64,000 nt of DNA from Candidatus Gemmiger stercorigallinarum (GTDB taxonomy: Bacteria > Bacillota > Clostridia > Oscillospirales > Ruminococcaceae): the NCBI GenBank assembly GCA_019119495.1, contig DWWX01000042.1, forward strand, positions 1-64,000, in the 5' to 3' direction. Under the pieces are notes generated by a model. The model was not told the origin of the DNA, ran no database searches, and was given only the letters and a program-made list of their open reading frames with translations. Positions 42,359-50,521 of the stretch are shown piece by piece. Made by a program: the position numbers and the translations under genes. The stretch's first letter is position 1; every line of letters begins with the position of its first letter.

Positions 42359-42910
42359 ATGAAAAACTGCCCCGCCTGCGGCGAGCCCAACCGGGACGAC
42401 GCCCTTTTCTGCAGCGCCTGCGGCGCGCGTTTTCCGCAGCAGGACCAGGGCGCCGCGGACCCCGGCGCTGCCCCCGGCCCGGAACCCCGGAGCCCCAACT
42501 ACCAGGCCCCCGACCCCCAGCCCGGCTACGACGGCCAGCCCAATTACGGCGGCCCCTATCACGGCGCCGGCACCTACCCGCCGCCGGTGGAGCCCCGCAG
42601 CGTGGCCATCTGCCTGATTTTGTCGCTGGTGACCTGCGGCATTTACATGCTGTACTGGATGTACAAGGTCAACGACGAGCTGAACCTGCTGGCCGGCAAC
42701 CCCAACGGCACCAGCGGCGGCATGGTGCTGGTGTTTGACATCCTGACCTGCGGCATCTACGGCATTTACTGGAACTACAAGATGGGCCAGAACGTCAGCC
42801 GCCTGACCGGCGACAATTTCTCGCCCATCGTCATGCTGCTGCTGGCGCTGTTCCAGTGCAGCTTTATCAGCCTGGCCCTGATGCAGGACACCATCAACAA
42901 GTACGCCTGA
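42359..42910 (+). CDS. Zinc-ribbon and DUF4234 membrane protein
   Basis: This is a 183-residue protein. The N-terminal zinc ribbon is CPACGEPN...CSACGARF (residues 4-25). A Pro/Gly/Tyr-rich linker follows to about residue 80, then a DUF4234 region with hydrophobic segments (VAICLILSLVTCGIYMLYW; VFDILTCGIYGIYW; a last helix near 160). Function is unknown. It has AAGGAGG upstream and is followed after only three bases by a DUF2752 gene, a combination seen in other Firmicutes. Confidence 0.85.
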   Translation: MKNCPACGEPNRDDALFCSACGARFPQQDQGAADPGAAPGPEPRSPNYQAPDPQPGYDGQPNYGGPYHGAGTYPPPVEPRSVAICLILSLVTCGIYMLYWMYKVNDELNLLAGNPNGTSGGMVLVFDILTCGIYGIYWNYKMGQNVSRLTGDNFSPIVMLLLALFQCSFISLALMQDTINKYA

Positions 42911-42913
42911 GCC

Positions 42914-43306
42914 ATGCGTCCGGGCCGTTCTCTGCAAAAACCCTGGCAGCGGGCCGCCGTACGCGGCGGCCTGGTGCTGGCGGTCGGCATCGCCTACGGG
43001 CTGTTTGCCGCCCGGTTCGGCGGGCTGCCCTGCCCGTTCCGGCTGGTGACCGGGCTGGCCTGCCCCGGCTGCGGCATCACCACCATGCTGCTGGCGCTGG
43101 GACGGGGGGACATTGCCGCTGCCTTTGCGGCCAACCCGTTTTTGTTTGCCACCGCGCCGGCGCCACTGGCTTTGTGGCTGCGGCAGGGCTGGCTGGCCGC
43201 CCGGGGGCGGCGGCTTGGCCCCAAGGCCGAGGCCGCCGCGCTGTGCTATGCGGCGGCGCTGGTGGTCTGGGGCGTGGTGCGCAACCTGGTCCCGGGGCTG
43301 GCGTAA
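42914..43306 (+). CDS. DUF2752 family membrane protein
   Basis: This is a 130-residue protein with three predicted helices. It carries the family signature LACPGCGITTMLLALGRGD followed by AFAANP. It starts three bases after the DUF4234 stop without a clear ribosome site, so translation is probably coupled. Function is unknown. Confidence 0.85.
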   Translation: MRPGRSLQKPWQRAAVRGGLVLAVGIAYGLFAARFGGLPCPFRLVTGLACPGCGITTMLLALGRGDIAAAFAANPFLFATAPAPLALWLRQGWLAARGRRLGPKAEAAALCYAAALVVWGVVRNLVPGLA

Positions 43307-43332
43307 TTTTGCGTCAAAATAGATGCGTTTGT

Positions 43333-43378
43333 GCGGCGGCTGTTTCCGGTTTTTCCGGGAATGCCGCCGCGCATTTTT
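43333..43378 (+). terminator. Terminator of the DUF4234-DUF2752 pair
   Basis: GCGGCGGC (43333-43340) pairs with GCCGCCGC (43363-43370) around an internal hairpin, followed by GCATTTTTGCC and more Ts. Confidence 0.8.
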
Positions 43379-43483
43379 GCCTTTTTTACGGTATTTCCAT
43401 GCAAATTTTGTCCTTGGAAAATTTTATCTGGATTTTACCGCGCTTATTTTGCTGTCAGGGCTAGCATTTTTTCAATTCTGTGA

Positions 43484-43520
43484 TATGATGGGTGCGTATA
43501 GCCGCGCCTGCAGGCGCGGC
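43484..43520 (+). promoter_or_regulatory. -10 element and leader palindrome before trkH
   Basis: TATGAT (43484-43489) lies about 110 bases before trkH, with no good -35. The leader starts with a perfect 20-base palindrome (43501-43520). It is too short for the c-di-AMP riboswitch common before Ktr genes, and no such consensus was seen. Confidence 0.4.
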
Positions 43521-43600
43521 ACGGCAAAAAAGCCGCATTTTCTGCTTGCAGGCCCGGCCTTGCGCAGGGCGGGGCGTCCCGCTGCCGGGCAGGAGGAGTT

Positions 43601-44908
43601 ATGAACAAAATCATTGGTTTTCTCAGGCGGCAGCCGCCGGGGCGATTGATCGCGCTGGGCTTTGCCTCCGTCATTCTGCTGGGGTCGGTGCTGCTGATCA
43701 TGCCCTTCAGCGTACAGGAGGGCGTGGAGGTGCGGTACATTGACACGCTGTACACCTCCACCAGCGCCGTCTGCGTCACCGGTTTGATCGCCATCGACGC
43801 GGGCGACACCTTCACCCCCCTGGGCCAGGCCATCCTGGCCGGGCTGATCCAGGTGGGCGGCCTGGGCGTCACCTCGGTGGGCGCAGGCATCATCATTGCC
43901 ATGGGCAAGCGCATCGACCTGAAGGGCCGCACCCTGATCCGCGAGGCCTCCAACGTCGATTCCAGCAGCGGCCTGGTCCGGCTGGTCAAGGCCATCCTTT
44001 TGACCACCCTGATCTTTGAGCTGGCCGGCGCGGCGCTCAGCTTTCTCGTCTTTGTGCAGGACTACCCGCCCGTCCGGGCGCTGGGCATCAGCCTGTTCCA
44101 CTCCATCGCCGCCTTCAACAACTCCGGCTTTGACATCCTGGGCAACTTCCAGAACCTGATCCCCTACCGGGACGATTTGCTGCTCAACCTGGTCACCTGC
44201 GGGCTGATCTTTTTTGGCGGCATCGGTTTTCTGGTCATCCGGGAAGTATGGCAGAAACGCTTTTGCTGGCGCAAGCTGTCGATGCATTCCCGCGTGGTCA
44301 TCTCGGTCAGCGTTGTGCTGATCGTGGTGGGCGCGCTGCTGATCAAGCTGACCGAGGATGTGACCTGGCTGGGCGCTTTCTTCCACAGCGTGTCGGCCCG
44401 TACCGCCGGTTTCTCGACCTATCCGCTGGGAGAGTTCAACGACACCGGCCTGCTGGTGCTGGCGGTGCTGATGTTCATCGGCGCTTCGCCGGGATCGACC
44501 GGCGGCGGCATCAAGACCAGCACCTTCTTTGCGCTGATCCAGGGCATCAAGTCCGCCGCCACCAACAAGAGCGAGAAGGCGTTCCGCTTTGCGGTGCCCA
44601 GGGATGCGTTCCGCAAAGCGTCGGTCATCACGCTGCTGGCGCTGTGCGTCGTCATTGTGGGCACCTACCTGATGCTGATCTTTGACCCGCAGGTCACCTC
44701 GATGCAGGCGCTGTTCGAGGTCGTCAGCGCCTTTGGCACCGTCGGTCTGTCCACCGGCATCACCGCCGGTTTGTCCGACGCCAGCAAGCTGCTTTCCATC
44801 CTGATCATGTATATCGGCCGCCTGGGTCCCCTGACCATCGCCTCGATGTGGTATTTCAGCCATGGCGAGCGCACCCGTTTCCCCGACGGCAACCTGGCCA
44901 TCGGCTGA
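43601..44908 (+). CDS. Potassium uptake protein, TrkH/KtrB family
   Basis: This is a 435-residue membrane protein built of four pore-like repeats. The selectivity-filter segments are SAVCVTGL, FNNSGFDI, SARTAGFST and FGTVGLSTG. Its length matches KtrB-type channels more than TrkH. With the RCK protein at 45107 it forms a K+ uptake system in the cytoplasmic membrane. The start follows AGGAGGAG. Confidence 0.93.
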   Translation: MNKIIGFLRRQPPGRLIALGFASVILLGSVLLIMPFSVQEGVEVRYIDTLYTSTSAVCVTGLIAIDAGDTFTPLGQAILAGLIQVGGLGVTSVGAGIIIAMGKRIDLKGRTLIREASNVDSSSGLVRLVKAILLTTLIFELAGAALSFLVFVQDYPPVRALGISLFHSIAAFNNSGFDILGNFQNLIPYRDDLLLNLVTCGLIFFGGIGFLVIREVWQKRFCWRKLSMHSRVVISVSVVLIVVGALLIKLTEDVTWLGAFFHSVSARTAGFSTYPLGEFNDTGLLVLAVLMFIGASPGSTGGGIKTSTFFALIQGIKSAATNKSEKAFRFAVPRDAFRKASVITLLALCVVIVGTYLMLIFDPQVTSMQALFEVVSAFGTVGLSTGITAGLSDASKLLSILIMYIGRLGPLTIASMWYFSHGERTRFPDGNLAIG

Positions 44909-44917
44909 TTTCCATAA

Positions 44918-45060
44918 GGAATTCGGAGTTGGGAATTTTGGCGGTCCGCGCACTGCGTGCGCTCAAAATGGCGTAAACTTCAGCAGTTGCCCCTTTTTTC
45001 AGGCGGCCGCAGGCCGCCGGGTCACCTGAATTTCTCATTTTTCATTCCTAATTTTCAAAA
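44918..45060. repeat. Second dispersed repeat family, two facing copies
   Basis: GGAATTCGGAGTTGGGAATT, then GTCCGCGCACTGCGTGCGCT, on one side, and GGCGGCCGCAGGCCGCC followed by TCATTCCTAATTTTC on the other, fill the gap between trkH and trkA. They resemble the units near 29868, 54421 and 59328. No gene is seen here. Confidence 0.5.
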
Positions 45061-45106
45061 ACGCTTCGCCCCATTCGCCTGTATTTTGGACTGGAGGTCC
45101 CCTGTT

Positions 45107-45787
45107 ATGTTCCACAAACGCAAGAAAGAAAAACTCTCCTACGGTATCGTCGGCCTGGGCCGGTTCGGCTATGCGCTGGCGGTGGATCTGGCCCAGTCGG
45201 GGGCCGACATCATGGTCATTGACCGGGACGAGGAAAAGGTCCGCGAGCTGCGCGAGTATACCGAGAACGCCCTGGTGGTGAACACCCTGGACAAAAAAAG
45301 CCTGATGGAGACCGGCATCCAGAACTGCGACGTCGGCATCGTCTGCATCGGCGAGCATATGGAAAGCTCCATCCTGACCACGCTGAACCTGGTCAGCCTG
45401 GGCGTGCCCCAGGTGATCGCCAAGGCCACCAGCGCCGAGCATGGCGAGATCCTGGCCAAGCTGGGCGCCGAGGTGGTCTATCCGGAGCGCGACATGGCGC
45501 TGCGCCTGGCCAACCGGCTGGAGACCGCCCGCGTGCTGGATTTCATCCAGCTGAGCGAGAGCATCAACATCTCCAAGCGGATGGTGCCGGAAAAGTTTAT
45601 CGGCAAGACGGTGCTGGAGCTGAACATCCGCGCCCGCTTCGGGCTGAACATCATCGCGGTGGAAAACTCCGGCGAGGTGGTGGACGTGGTCGGTCCCGAC
45701 TACACCTTCCGCGCCGGCGACGTGATGATCATCTCCGGCAGCCGCGACGATCTGCTGCGCCTGAACGACTGGGAAGAAAACGACTGA
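45107..45787 (+). CDS. TrkA/KtrA-type RCK regulatory subunit of potassium uptake
   Basis: This is a 226-residue protein. The RCK_N nucleotide-binding domain has YGIVGLGRFGYALA (GxGxxG) and the acidic VIDRDEEK. An RCK_C domain spans about residues 140-220. It gates the TrkH/KtrB channel in response to ATP/ADP or c-di-AMP. The start at 45107 follows GGAGG by nine bases; the longer frame begins inside the repeat. Confidence 0.93.
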   Translation: MFHKRKKEKLSYGIVGLGRFGYALAVDLAQSGADIMVIDRDEEKVRELREYTENALVVNTLDKKSLMETGIQNCDVGIVCIGEHMESSILTTLNLVSLGVPQVIAKATSAEHGEILAKLGAEVVYPERDMALRLANRLETARVLDFIQLSESINISKRMVPEKFIGKTVLELNIRARFGLNIIAVENSGEVVDVVGPDYTFRAGDVMIISGSRDDLLRLNDWEEND

Positions 45788-45847
45788 CGCCGTTTTTCGC
45801 CCACCGCCCGGCCTGCGGCGCAGGCATCCCCTTTTGTTTTGCACCGG

Positions 45848-45902
45848 CAGGGCCCGAACCCCCGCCCGGCAGCCGCCGGACGGGCGCGGGCCCTGTTTTT
45901 TT
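45848..45902 (+). terminator. Terminator of trkA
   Basis: An outer stem (45849-45856 with 45887-45894) with inner GC pairing is followed by TGTTTTTTT. Confidence 0.85.
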
Positions 45903-45928
45903 CTCTGTACTCCGCCGGAGATTCGTGC

Positions 45929-45934
45929 TATAAT
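45929..45934 (+). promoter_or_regulatory. -10 box of the MYG1-family operon
   Basis: A perfect TATAAT lies 61 bases before the start; the -35 is weak (TGTACT, about 17 bases upstream). Confidence 0.5.
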
Positions 45935-45994
45935 ACCATGTTATCTCCCCGCCTGACGGGGCCGCATGCTTCCACCAGAAAAGAGGTTTTCCCC

Positions 45995-46828
45995 ATGAAG
46001 ATCCCTGCCCGCGCCTTTACCCACGGCGGCAAGTTCCATGCCGACGATGTGTTTTCCACCGCATTGTTGAAAATCCTGCGCCCGGACATCAAGGTCACCC
46101 GCGGCTTTGTGGTGCCGGACAATTTTGACGGCATCGTCTACGACGTGGGCGGCGGTATGTTCGACCACCACACCGAACCGCGGGAGACCCGCCCCAACGG
46201 CGTGCCCTACGCGGCCTTCGGCCTGCTGTGGCGGGTGCTGGGCGCCGGCCTGGTGGGCGAGCACCAGGCCCGCCTGCTGGACGAAAACTTTATCCAGCCG
46301 CTGGACCTGAACGACAATACCGGCGAGCCCAACTCTCTGGCCGACGCCATCGGCAGCTTCAACCCGGTGTGGGACTCGAAGGACGACCCGGACGAGTGTT
46401 TCTGGCGGGCGGTGCCCTTTGCCCAGACGGTGCTGGAAAACGAGATCGCCGCGGCCAACGCCGTCAACCGGGCGGACGCGGCGGTGCAGCGGGCCTACAA
46501 AAACGCCAGGGACGGCATTGTGGTGCTGCCCGGCTATATGCCCTGGAAAAACGGCCTGTACAAGACCGACGCGCTGTTTGTGGTATACCCCAGCCAGCGG
46601 GGCGGGTACAGCGCCCAGTGCGTTACCGACTACCGCACCCGCCGCAGCAAGGTGCCCTTCCCCGCGGCGTGGGCCGGCAAGCCGGAGGAGGAGCTGCGCC
46701 GGGTGTCCGGGCTGGGGCTGCGGTTCTGCCATCCCAGCCGGTTTTTGATCACCGCCGACGACCGGGACCAGGCGGTGGAAGCCTGCCGCCGGGCCCTGCG
46801 CGCCGCCGGAAAGCCGGTGAGCGAATGA
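45995..46828 (+). CDS. MYG1 family protein
   Basis: This is a 277-residue protein. It has the family's N-terminal HGGKFHADDVFSTALL with metal-type His/Asp residues, then VYDVGGGMFDHH and an FGLLW segment. The family has DHH-like phosphoesterase character, and the eukaryotic member is a 3'-5' RNA exonuclease. The bacterial role is unclear. The start follows AGAGG. Its stop overlaps the start of the GIY-YIG/GNAT gene (ATGA). Confidence 0.9.
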   Translation: MKIPARAFTHGGKFHADDVFSTALLKILRPDIKVTRGFVVPDNFDGIVYDVGGGMFDHHTEPRETRPNGVPYAAFGLLWRVLGAGLVGEHQARLLDENFIQPLDLNDNTGEPNSLADAIGSFNPVWDSKDDPDECFWRAVPFAQTVLENEIAAANAVNRADAAVQRAYKNARDGIVVLPGYMPWKNGLYKTDALFVVYPSQRGGYSAQCVTDYRTRRSKVPFPAAWAGKPEEELRRVSGLGLRFCHPSRFLITADDRDQAVEACRRALRAAGKPVSE

Positions 46829-47727
46829 CCCCCGAAACGCCTGCCCTTGGCATCGCCCCCAGCGCCGCCGGGGACCGCCTGCCCGCCCCGGCCTGGGCCT
46901 ATATGCTGCGCTGCGCCGACGGCAGCCTGTATTCCGGCTGGACCAACGATCTGGCCCGCCGGCTGAAAGCCCACAACGGCGGCGCCCACGGTGCCCGCTA
47001 CACCCGCGCCCACGGCGGCGGCACGCTGGCCTATGCCCAGCGGTTTGATACAAAAGGCGAGGCCATGCGCCGGGAAGCCGGGCTGAAACGCCTGCCCAAG
47101 GCGGACAAGGAGGCCCTGGCCGCCCGCTGGCTGGCCGACAACACCGCGACGCTGCGCGCCGCCGGGCCGCAGGACGCCGCCGCCGTCAACGAGCTGTACT
47201 GCTGGTATGTGCGGCACTCCACCGCCACCTTCCAGTACGGCTGCCCCACCGTGGCCGAGACCCGCGCCGAGATCGAGACGGTCTGGCAGCGCGCGCCGTT
47301 TCTGGCGGCAGTGGGCGGCGACGGCCACCTGATGGGCTACGCCTGCGCCCACCCCTGGCACACCCGCGAGGCTTATGCCTGGGATGTGGAGCTGACCGTC
47401 TACTGCGCCCCCGACGCGGTGGGCCGCGGGGTGGGCCGGCGGCTGTACACCGCGCTTTTGGATATCCTGAAAGCCCAGGGCTACTGCAACGCGCTGGCGC
47501 TGGTGGCCCGGCCCAACCCGGCGTCGGCGGCTTTCCACAAGGCCATGGGCTTTGCGCGCATCGGCCGCGAGCCACGCACCGGCTACAAGTTCGGCCGCTG
47601 GCTGGACCTGGACACCTGGCTGCTGCCGCTGCGTCCCGGCGATGCGCCGCCGGCGCCCGTCACGCTGACGCCGCCGGCGGAGGCGGTGGCCCGGGCGCTG
47701 GCCGCGGCCAACCGGCCAAAAGAATGA
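46825..47727 (+). CDS. GIY-YIG nuclease domain fused to a GNAT acetyltransferase
   Basis: This is a 300-residue protein. Residues about 22-105 form a UPF0213-like GIY-YIG domain (AYMLRCADGSLYSGWTNDLARRL; GARYTRAH; EAMRREAGLKRL). The second motif reads YSGWT where YTGYT is common. Residues about 110-270 are a GNAT domain resembling phosphinothricin-type acetyltransferases (YVRHSTATFQYGCPT, GRGVGRRLYTALL, NPASAAFHKAMGF). In most genomes these are separate proteins. The fusion is coupled to the MYG1 gene. Partner substrates are unknown. Confidence 0.85.
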   Translation: MTPETPALGIAPSAAGDRLPAPAWAYMLRCADGSLYSGWTNDLARRLKAHNGGAHGARYTRAHGGGTLAYAQRFDTKGEAMRREAGLKRLPKADKEALAARWLADNTATLRAAGPQDAAAVNELYCWYVRHSTATFQYGCPTVAETRAEIETVWQRAPFLAAVGGDGHLMGYACAHPWHTREAYAWDVELTVYCAPDAVGRGVGRRLYTALLDILKAQGYCNALALVARPNPASAAFHKAMGFARIGREPRTGYKFGRWLDLDTWLLPLRPGDAPPAPVTLTPPAEAVARALAAANRPKE

Positions 47728-47748
47728 CCGCACCCCGCCGCCCGCCGG

Positions 47749-47777
47749 TTGACATCCCGGCGGGCGGCCTTTATTAT
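47749..47777 (+). promoter_or_regulatory. Promoter of the Nudix-fucosyltransferase operon
   Basis: Consensus TTGACA (47749-47754), 17 bases, TATTAT (47772-47777). Confidence 0.75.
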
Positions 47778-47852
47778 GATAGTATCGTGTTTTTCTCCTG
47801 CCTGCGCTGTCCGGGCGCGGGCAGAATCTGCAAACAAAAAGGAGCCTTTGCC

Positions 47853-48395
47853 ATGGCACATTCTGAACAGACCCTGGACAGCCGCCTGATCTTTGACGGC
47901 AAGGTCATCCGCGTCACCCTGGACACCGTCCGGCTGGAAAACGGCGACACCTCCATGCGGGAGGTGGTGCACCACCACGGCGGCGCCTGCATCATGCCCG
48001 TTACCGACCAGGGCGAGGTCTACCTGGTGCGCCAGTTCCGCTATGCCCTGGGCGAGGAAATGTGGGAGCTGCCCGCCGGCAAGCTGGAAGCCGGCGAGGA
48101 CCCCTTTGAGGCCGCCAAGCGGGAGCTGGAGGAGGAGTGCGGCGTTACCGCCGACGAGTACATCCCCCTGGGCTGCATCTACCCCACCGTGGGCTACGAC
48201 AGCGAGAAGATCCATATCTGGATCGCCCGCGGCCTGCATGCCACCCGCCAGCACCTGGACGAGGACGAATTTCTGGACGTGCACAAGCTCCCCTTTGACC
48301 AGGTGCTGCAGATGGTTTTGGACAACACCATCCGGGACTCCAAGACGGTGGCGGCGGTGCTGCGCTATGCGCTGATGCGCGGCCAGGGGCAGTGA
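47853..48395 (+). CDS. Nudix hydrolase, ADP-ribose pyrophosphatase-like
   Basis: This is a 180-residue protein. The Nudix box is GKLEAGEDPFEAAKRELEEECG (about 88-109), preceded by QFRYALGEEMWELPA as in ADP-ribose pyrophosphatases (NudF group). It hydrolyses nucleoside diphosphate-linked compounds such as ADP-ribose. The start follows AAGGAG. The next gene begins within three bases of the stop. Confidence 0.92.
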   Translation: MAHSEQTLDSRLIFDGKVIRVTLDTVRLENGDTSMREVVHHHGGACIMPVTDQGEVYLVRQFRYALGEEMWELPAGKLEAGEDPFEAAKRELEEECGVTADEYIPLGCIYPTVGYDSEKIHIWIARGLHATRQHLDEDEFLDVHKLPFDQVLQMVLDNTIRDSKTVAAVLRYALMRGQGQ

Positions 48396-48397
48396 CC

Positions 48398-49378
48398 ATG
48401 GCCCAAAAGCAGGTACGCCTGGGGTTCTGCGACCTGGCGCCCGACTGGGACCCCAACGACAACTACTTTACCCGCGTGCTGCGGGACGGCGGCTGGCAGG
48501 TGGAGGTGGTCACCACCCCCGCGGCGCAGCCGGAATATGTGATCTGCTGCGGCTTTGGCAAAAGCTACCTGGACTATTCCTGCGCCCGCATCCAGTATTC
48601 GGGCGAGGACAGCTGGCCCGATCTGAACGTGTTCGACTACGCCATCGGCTTTCCGCTGCTGGAATACGGCGACCGCTATCTGCGGCTGCCGCTGTACGCC
48701 ATGCGGAACAGCTGGGCCCCTGCCCTTGCCAAGCATACCCTGCCGGACAGCGAATTTTTAGGCCGCAAAAAGTTCTGCAACTTTGTGGTCAGCAACGACT
48801 ACAGCGCCGAGCGCAACGCCTTTTTTGAGGCGTTTTCCGCCCGGCGGCAGATCGACAGCGGCGGCGGCTACCGCAACAACATCGGCGGCCCGGTCAAGGA
48901 CAAGCTGGCCTTTCAGCGGCAGTATAAATTTTCCATCGCTTTCGAGAACAGCCGCGACCCCGGCTATGTGACCGAAAAGATCGTGGACGCCTTTGCCGCC
49001 GGCACGGTGCCCATCTACTGGGGCGACCCGCTGGTCAAGCAGGAGTTCAACCCCAAAAGCTTCCTGTGCGCCGACGATTACCCCAGCCATGCCGCGCTGA
49101 TCGACGCGGTGGAGGCGCTGGACAAGGACGACGCAGCCTACCTGGAACTGTGCCGCGCGCCCATCCTGGCCCCCGGCTGCCGGGCGGAGCAGTACCAGGA
49201 CGGGTCGCTCTGCCTGCATTTCCTGGAAAATATTTTCAACAAGGGTGTGGAAAACGCCGTCTGCCGCAACCGCAGCTGCTGGGGCGGCATTTACGAAAAC
49301 GACCTGCGCTATTACCGCACCCTGGCCGAGCAGGCCAGCCGCCCCAAAGGGCTGCTGGCCCGGCTGGGGCTGCGGTAA
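48398..49378 (+). CDS. Alpha-1,3-fucosyltransferase family (GT10)
   Basis: This is a 326-residue protein. The family signature YKFSIAFENS, then GYVTEKIVDAFAAGTVPIYWG, occupies about residues 175-210 and binds GDP-fucose. No membrane anchor is seen. It would add fucose to a GlcNAc-containing surface glycan, as Helicobacter and Bacteroides enzymes do. A GTG six bases upstream overlaps the Nudix stop; the ATG at 48398 was chosen. Cotranscription with the Nudix gene is likely. No GDP-fucose synthesis genes lie in the window. Confidence 0.9.
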   Translation: MAQKQVRLGFCDLAPDWDPNDNYFTRVLRDGGWQVEVVTTPAAQPEYVICCGFGKSYLDYSCARIQYSGEDSWPDLNVFDYAIGFPLLEYGDRYLRLPLYAMRNSWAPALAKHTLPDSEFLGRKKFCNFVVSNDYSAERNAFFEAFSARRQIDSGGGYRNNIGGPVKDKLAFQRQYKFSIAFENSRDPGYVTEKIVDAFAAGTVPIYWGDPLVKQEFNPKSFLCADDYPSHAALIDAVEALDKDDAAYLELCRAPILAPGCRAEQYQDGSLCLHFLENIFNKGVENAVCRNRSCWGGIYENDLRYYRTLAEQASRPKGLLARLGLR

Positions 49379-49424
49379 GGCGCCGCGCGTTTGCCGCCCC
49401 GCAAAATTCAGTGAGCAGACCATC

Positions 49425-50126
49425 ATGCCAAACAACGAAACCTACACCATCCATCCCATCGCCCATATCCACACCGATTTTGCCGACAAGTTCGGCATCC
49501 CGCGGCAGGCAGGGCTGGTGGATGCGCTGACCGCCCGCATCGTCTTTGCCCCGGAATACCGGGTGGCCGAGGCGGTGCGCGGCCTGGAGCAGTACAGCCA
49601 CCTGTGGCTGATCTGGCAGTTTTCCCAGGCGGCCGGCCGGCCCTGGCGGCCCACCGTGCGGCCGCCCCGGCTGGGCGGCAACACCCGCGTGGGCGTGTTT
49701 GCCACCCGCAGCCCCTGCCGCCCCAACGCGCTGGGGCTTTCCTGCGTGCGGCTTTTGCAGGTGGAGACCGCCGCCCCCGACGGCCCTGCGCTGCGGGTGG
49801 CCGGCGCCGACCTGCTGGACGGCACCCCCATCTATGACATCAAGCCCTACCTGCCCTATGTGGACAGCCACCCGGAAGCCGCAGGCGGGTTTTCCGCCGC
49901 GACGGCGGACCGGCAGCTGGCGGTGGAGTTCCCCCCTGCCCTGCTGGCCCTGGTCCCGCCGGACAAGCGGGAGGCCCTGCTGGGGGTGCTGGCCCAGGAC
50001 CCGCGGCCGGGCTATCAGCACGACCCCGGCCGGGTCTATGCCATGGGCTTTGCCGGCCTGACGGTGCGGTTTACCGTGGACGATGCCGCCAGCCCCATGC
50101 GCCTGACCGTGACCGGGGTGGAATAA
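49425..50126 (+). CDS. trmO: tRNA (adenine(37)-N6)-methyltransferase TrmO
   Basis: This is a 233-residue protein of the TrmO/TsaA (UPF0066) family. It begins with YTIHPIAHIHTDFADKFG and has the SAM-site motifs TRSPCRPNALGLS and DLLDGTPIYDIKPYLPY. It methylates N6 of t6A37 in tRNA. The predicted ribosome site is weak (GTGAG). It lies 46 bases after the fucosyltransferase. Confidence 0.93.
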   Translation: MPNNETYTIHPIAHIHTDFADKFGIPRQAGLVDALTARIVFAPEYRVAEAVRGLEQYSHLWLIWQFSQAAGRPWRPTVRPPRLGGNTRVGVFATRSPCRPNALGLSCVRLLQVETAAPDGPALRVAGADLLDGTPIYDIKPYLPYVDSHPEAAGGFSAATADRQLAVEFPPALLALVPPDKREALLGVLAQDPRPGYQHDPGRVYAMGFAGLTVRFTVDDAASPMRLTVTGVE

Positions 50127-50135
50127 GCGCCGTAC

Positions 50136-50177
50136 CGGGCGGAAGTTTTCCACAAACTTGTGGAAAACTTCCGCCCG
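50136..50177. repeat. Perfect 20-bp hairpin with DnaA-box-like arms
   Basis: Arms 50136-50155 and 50158-50177 are fully complementary and carry TTTTCCACA and TGTGGAAAA. There is no U-run on either strand, so it is not an ordinary terminator. The same core forms the terminator at 23252-23299. Confidence 0.7.
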
Positions 50178-50215
50178 CCCTCCATACCCAAAAAACACAA
50201 AAAGGAGAATGCCCC

Positions 50216-50518
50216 ATGACCCATCATATCGTAATGTGGAAGTTCAGACCCGAAGTTGCCGACGCCGACAAGCCCCGCCTGCTGGCGGACATGGCCAGCC
50301 ATCTGGAAGGGCTGGTGGGCCAGGTGCCCGGCCTGGTCAGCCTGAAGTTTGTGGCGGCGCCGCTTGCCTCCAGCACCCACGACATGGCGCTGGTCTCGGT
50401 GCTGGAAAAGCCGGAGGATGTGGCGGGCTATTCCACCCATCCGGCCCATGTGGCGGTGGCGGACACCTATGTGCGCCCCTACACCTGCCAGCGCGCCGCT
50501 TTGGATTACGAGGACTGA
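50216..50518 (+). CDS. Dabb (stress-responsive alpha/beta barrel) domain protein
   Basis: This is a 100-residue protein. It begins THHIVMWKFRPE and has ELxHLxGLVGQVPGL-like and STHPAHVAVADTYVRP segments typical of Dabb ferredoxin-like barrels. Function is unknown. The start follows AAAGGAG. A YjbR-family gene follows after three bases. Confidence 0.88.
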   Translation: MTHHIVMWKFRPEVADADKPRLLADMASHLEGLVGQVPGLVSLKFVAAPLASSTHDMALVSVLEKPEDVAGYSTHPAHVAVADTYVRPYTCQRAALDYED

Positions 50519-50521
50519 CCC

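Noticed and set aside
43484-43600. c-di-AMP (ydaO-type) riboswitch before the potassium channel gene
   Set aside because: The leader from the likely start site is only about 105 bases and shows none of the expected conserved blocks.
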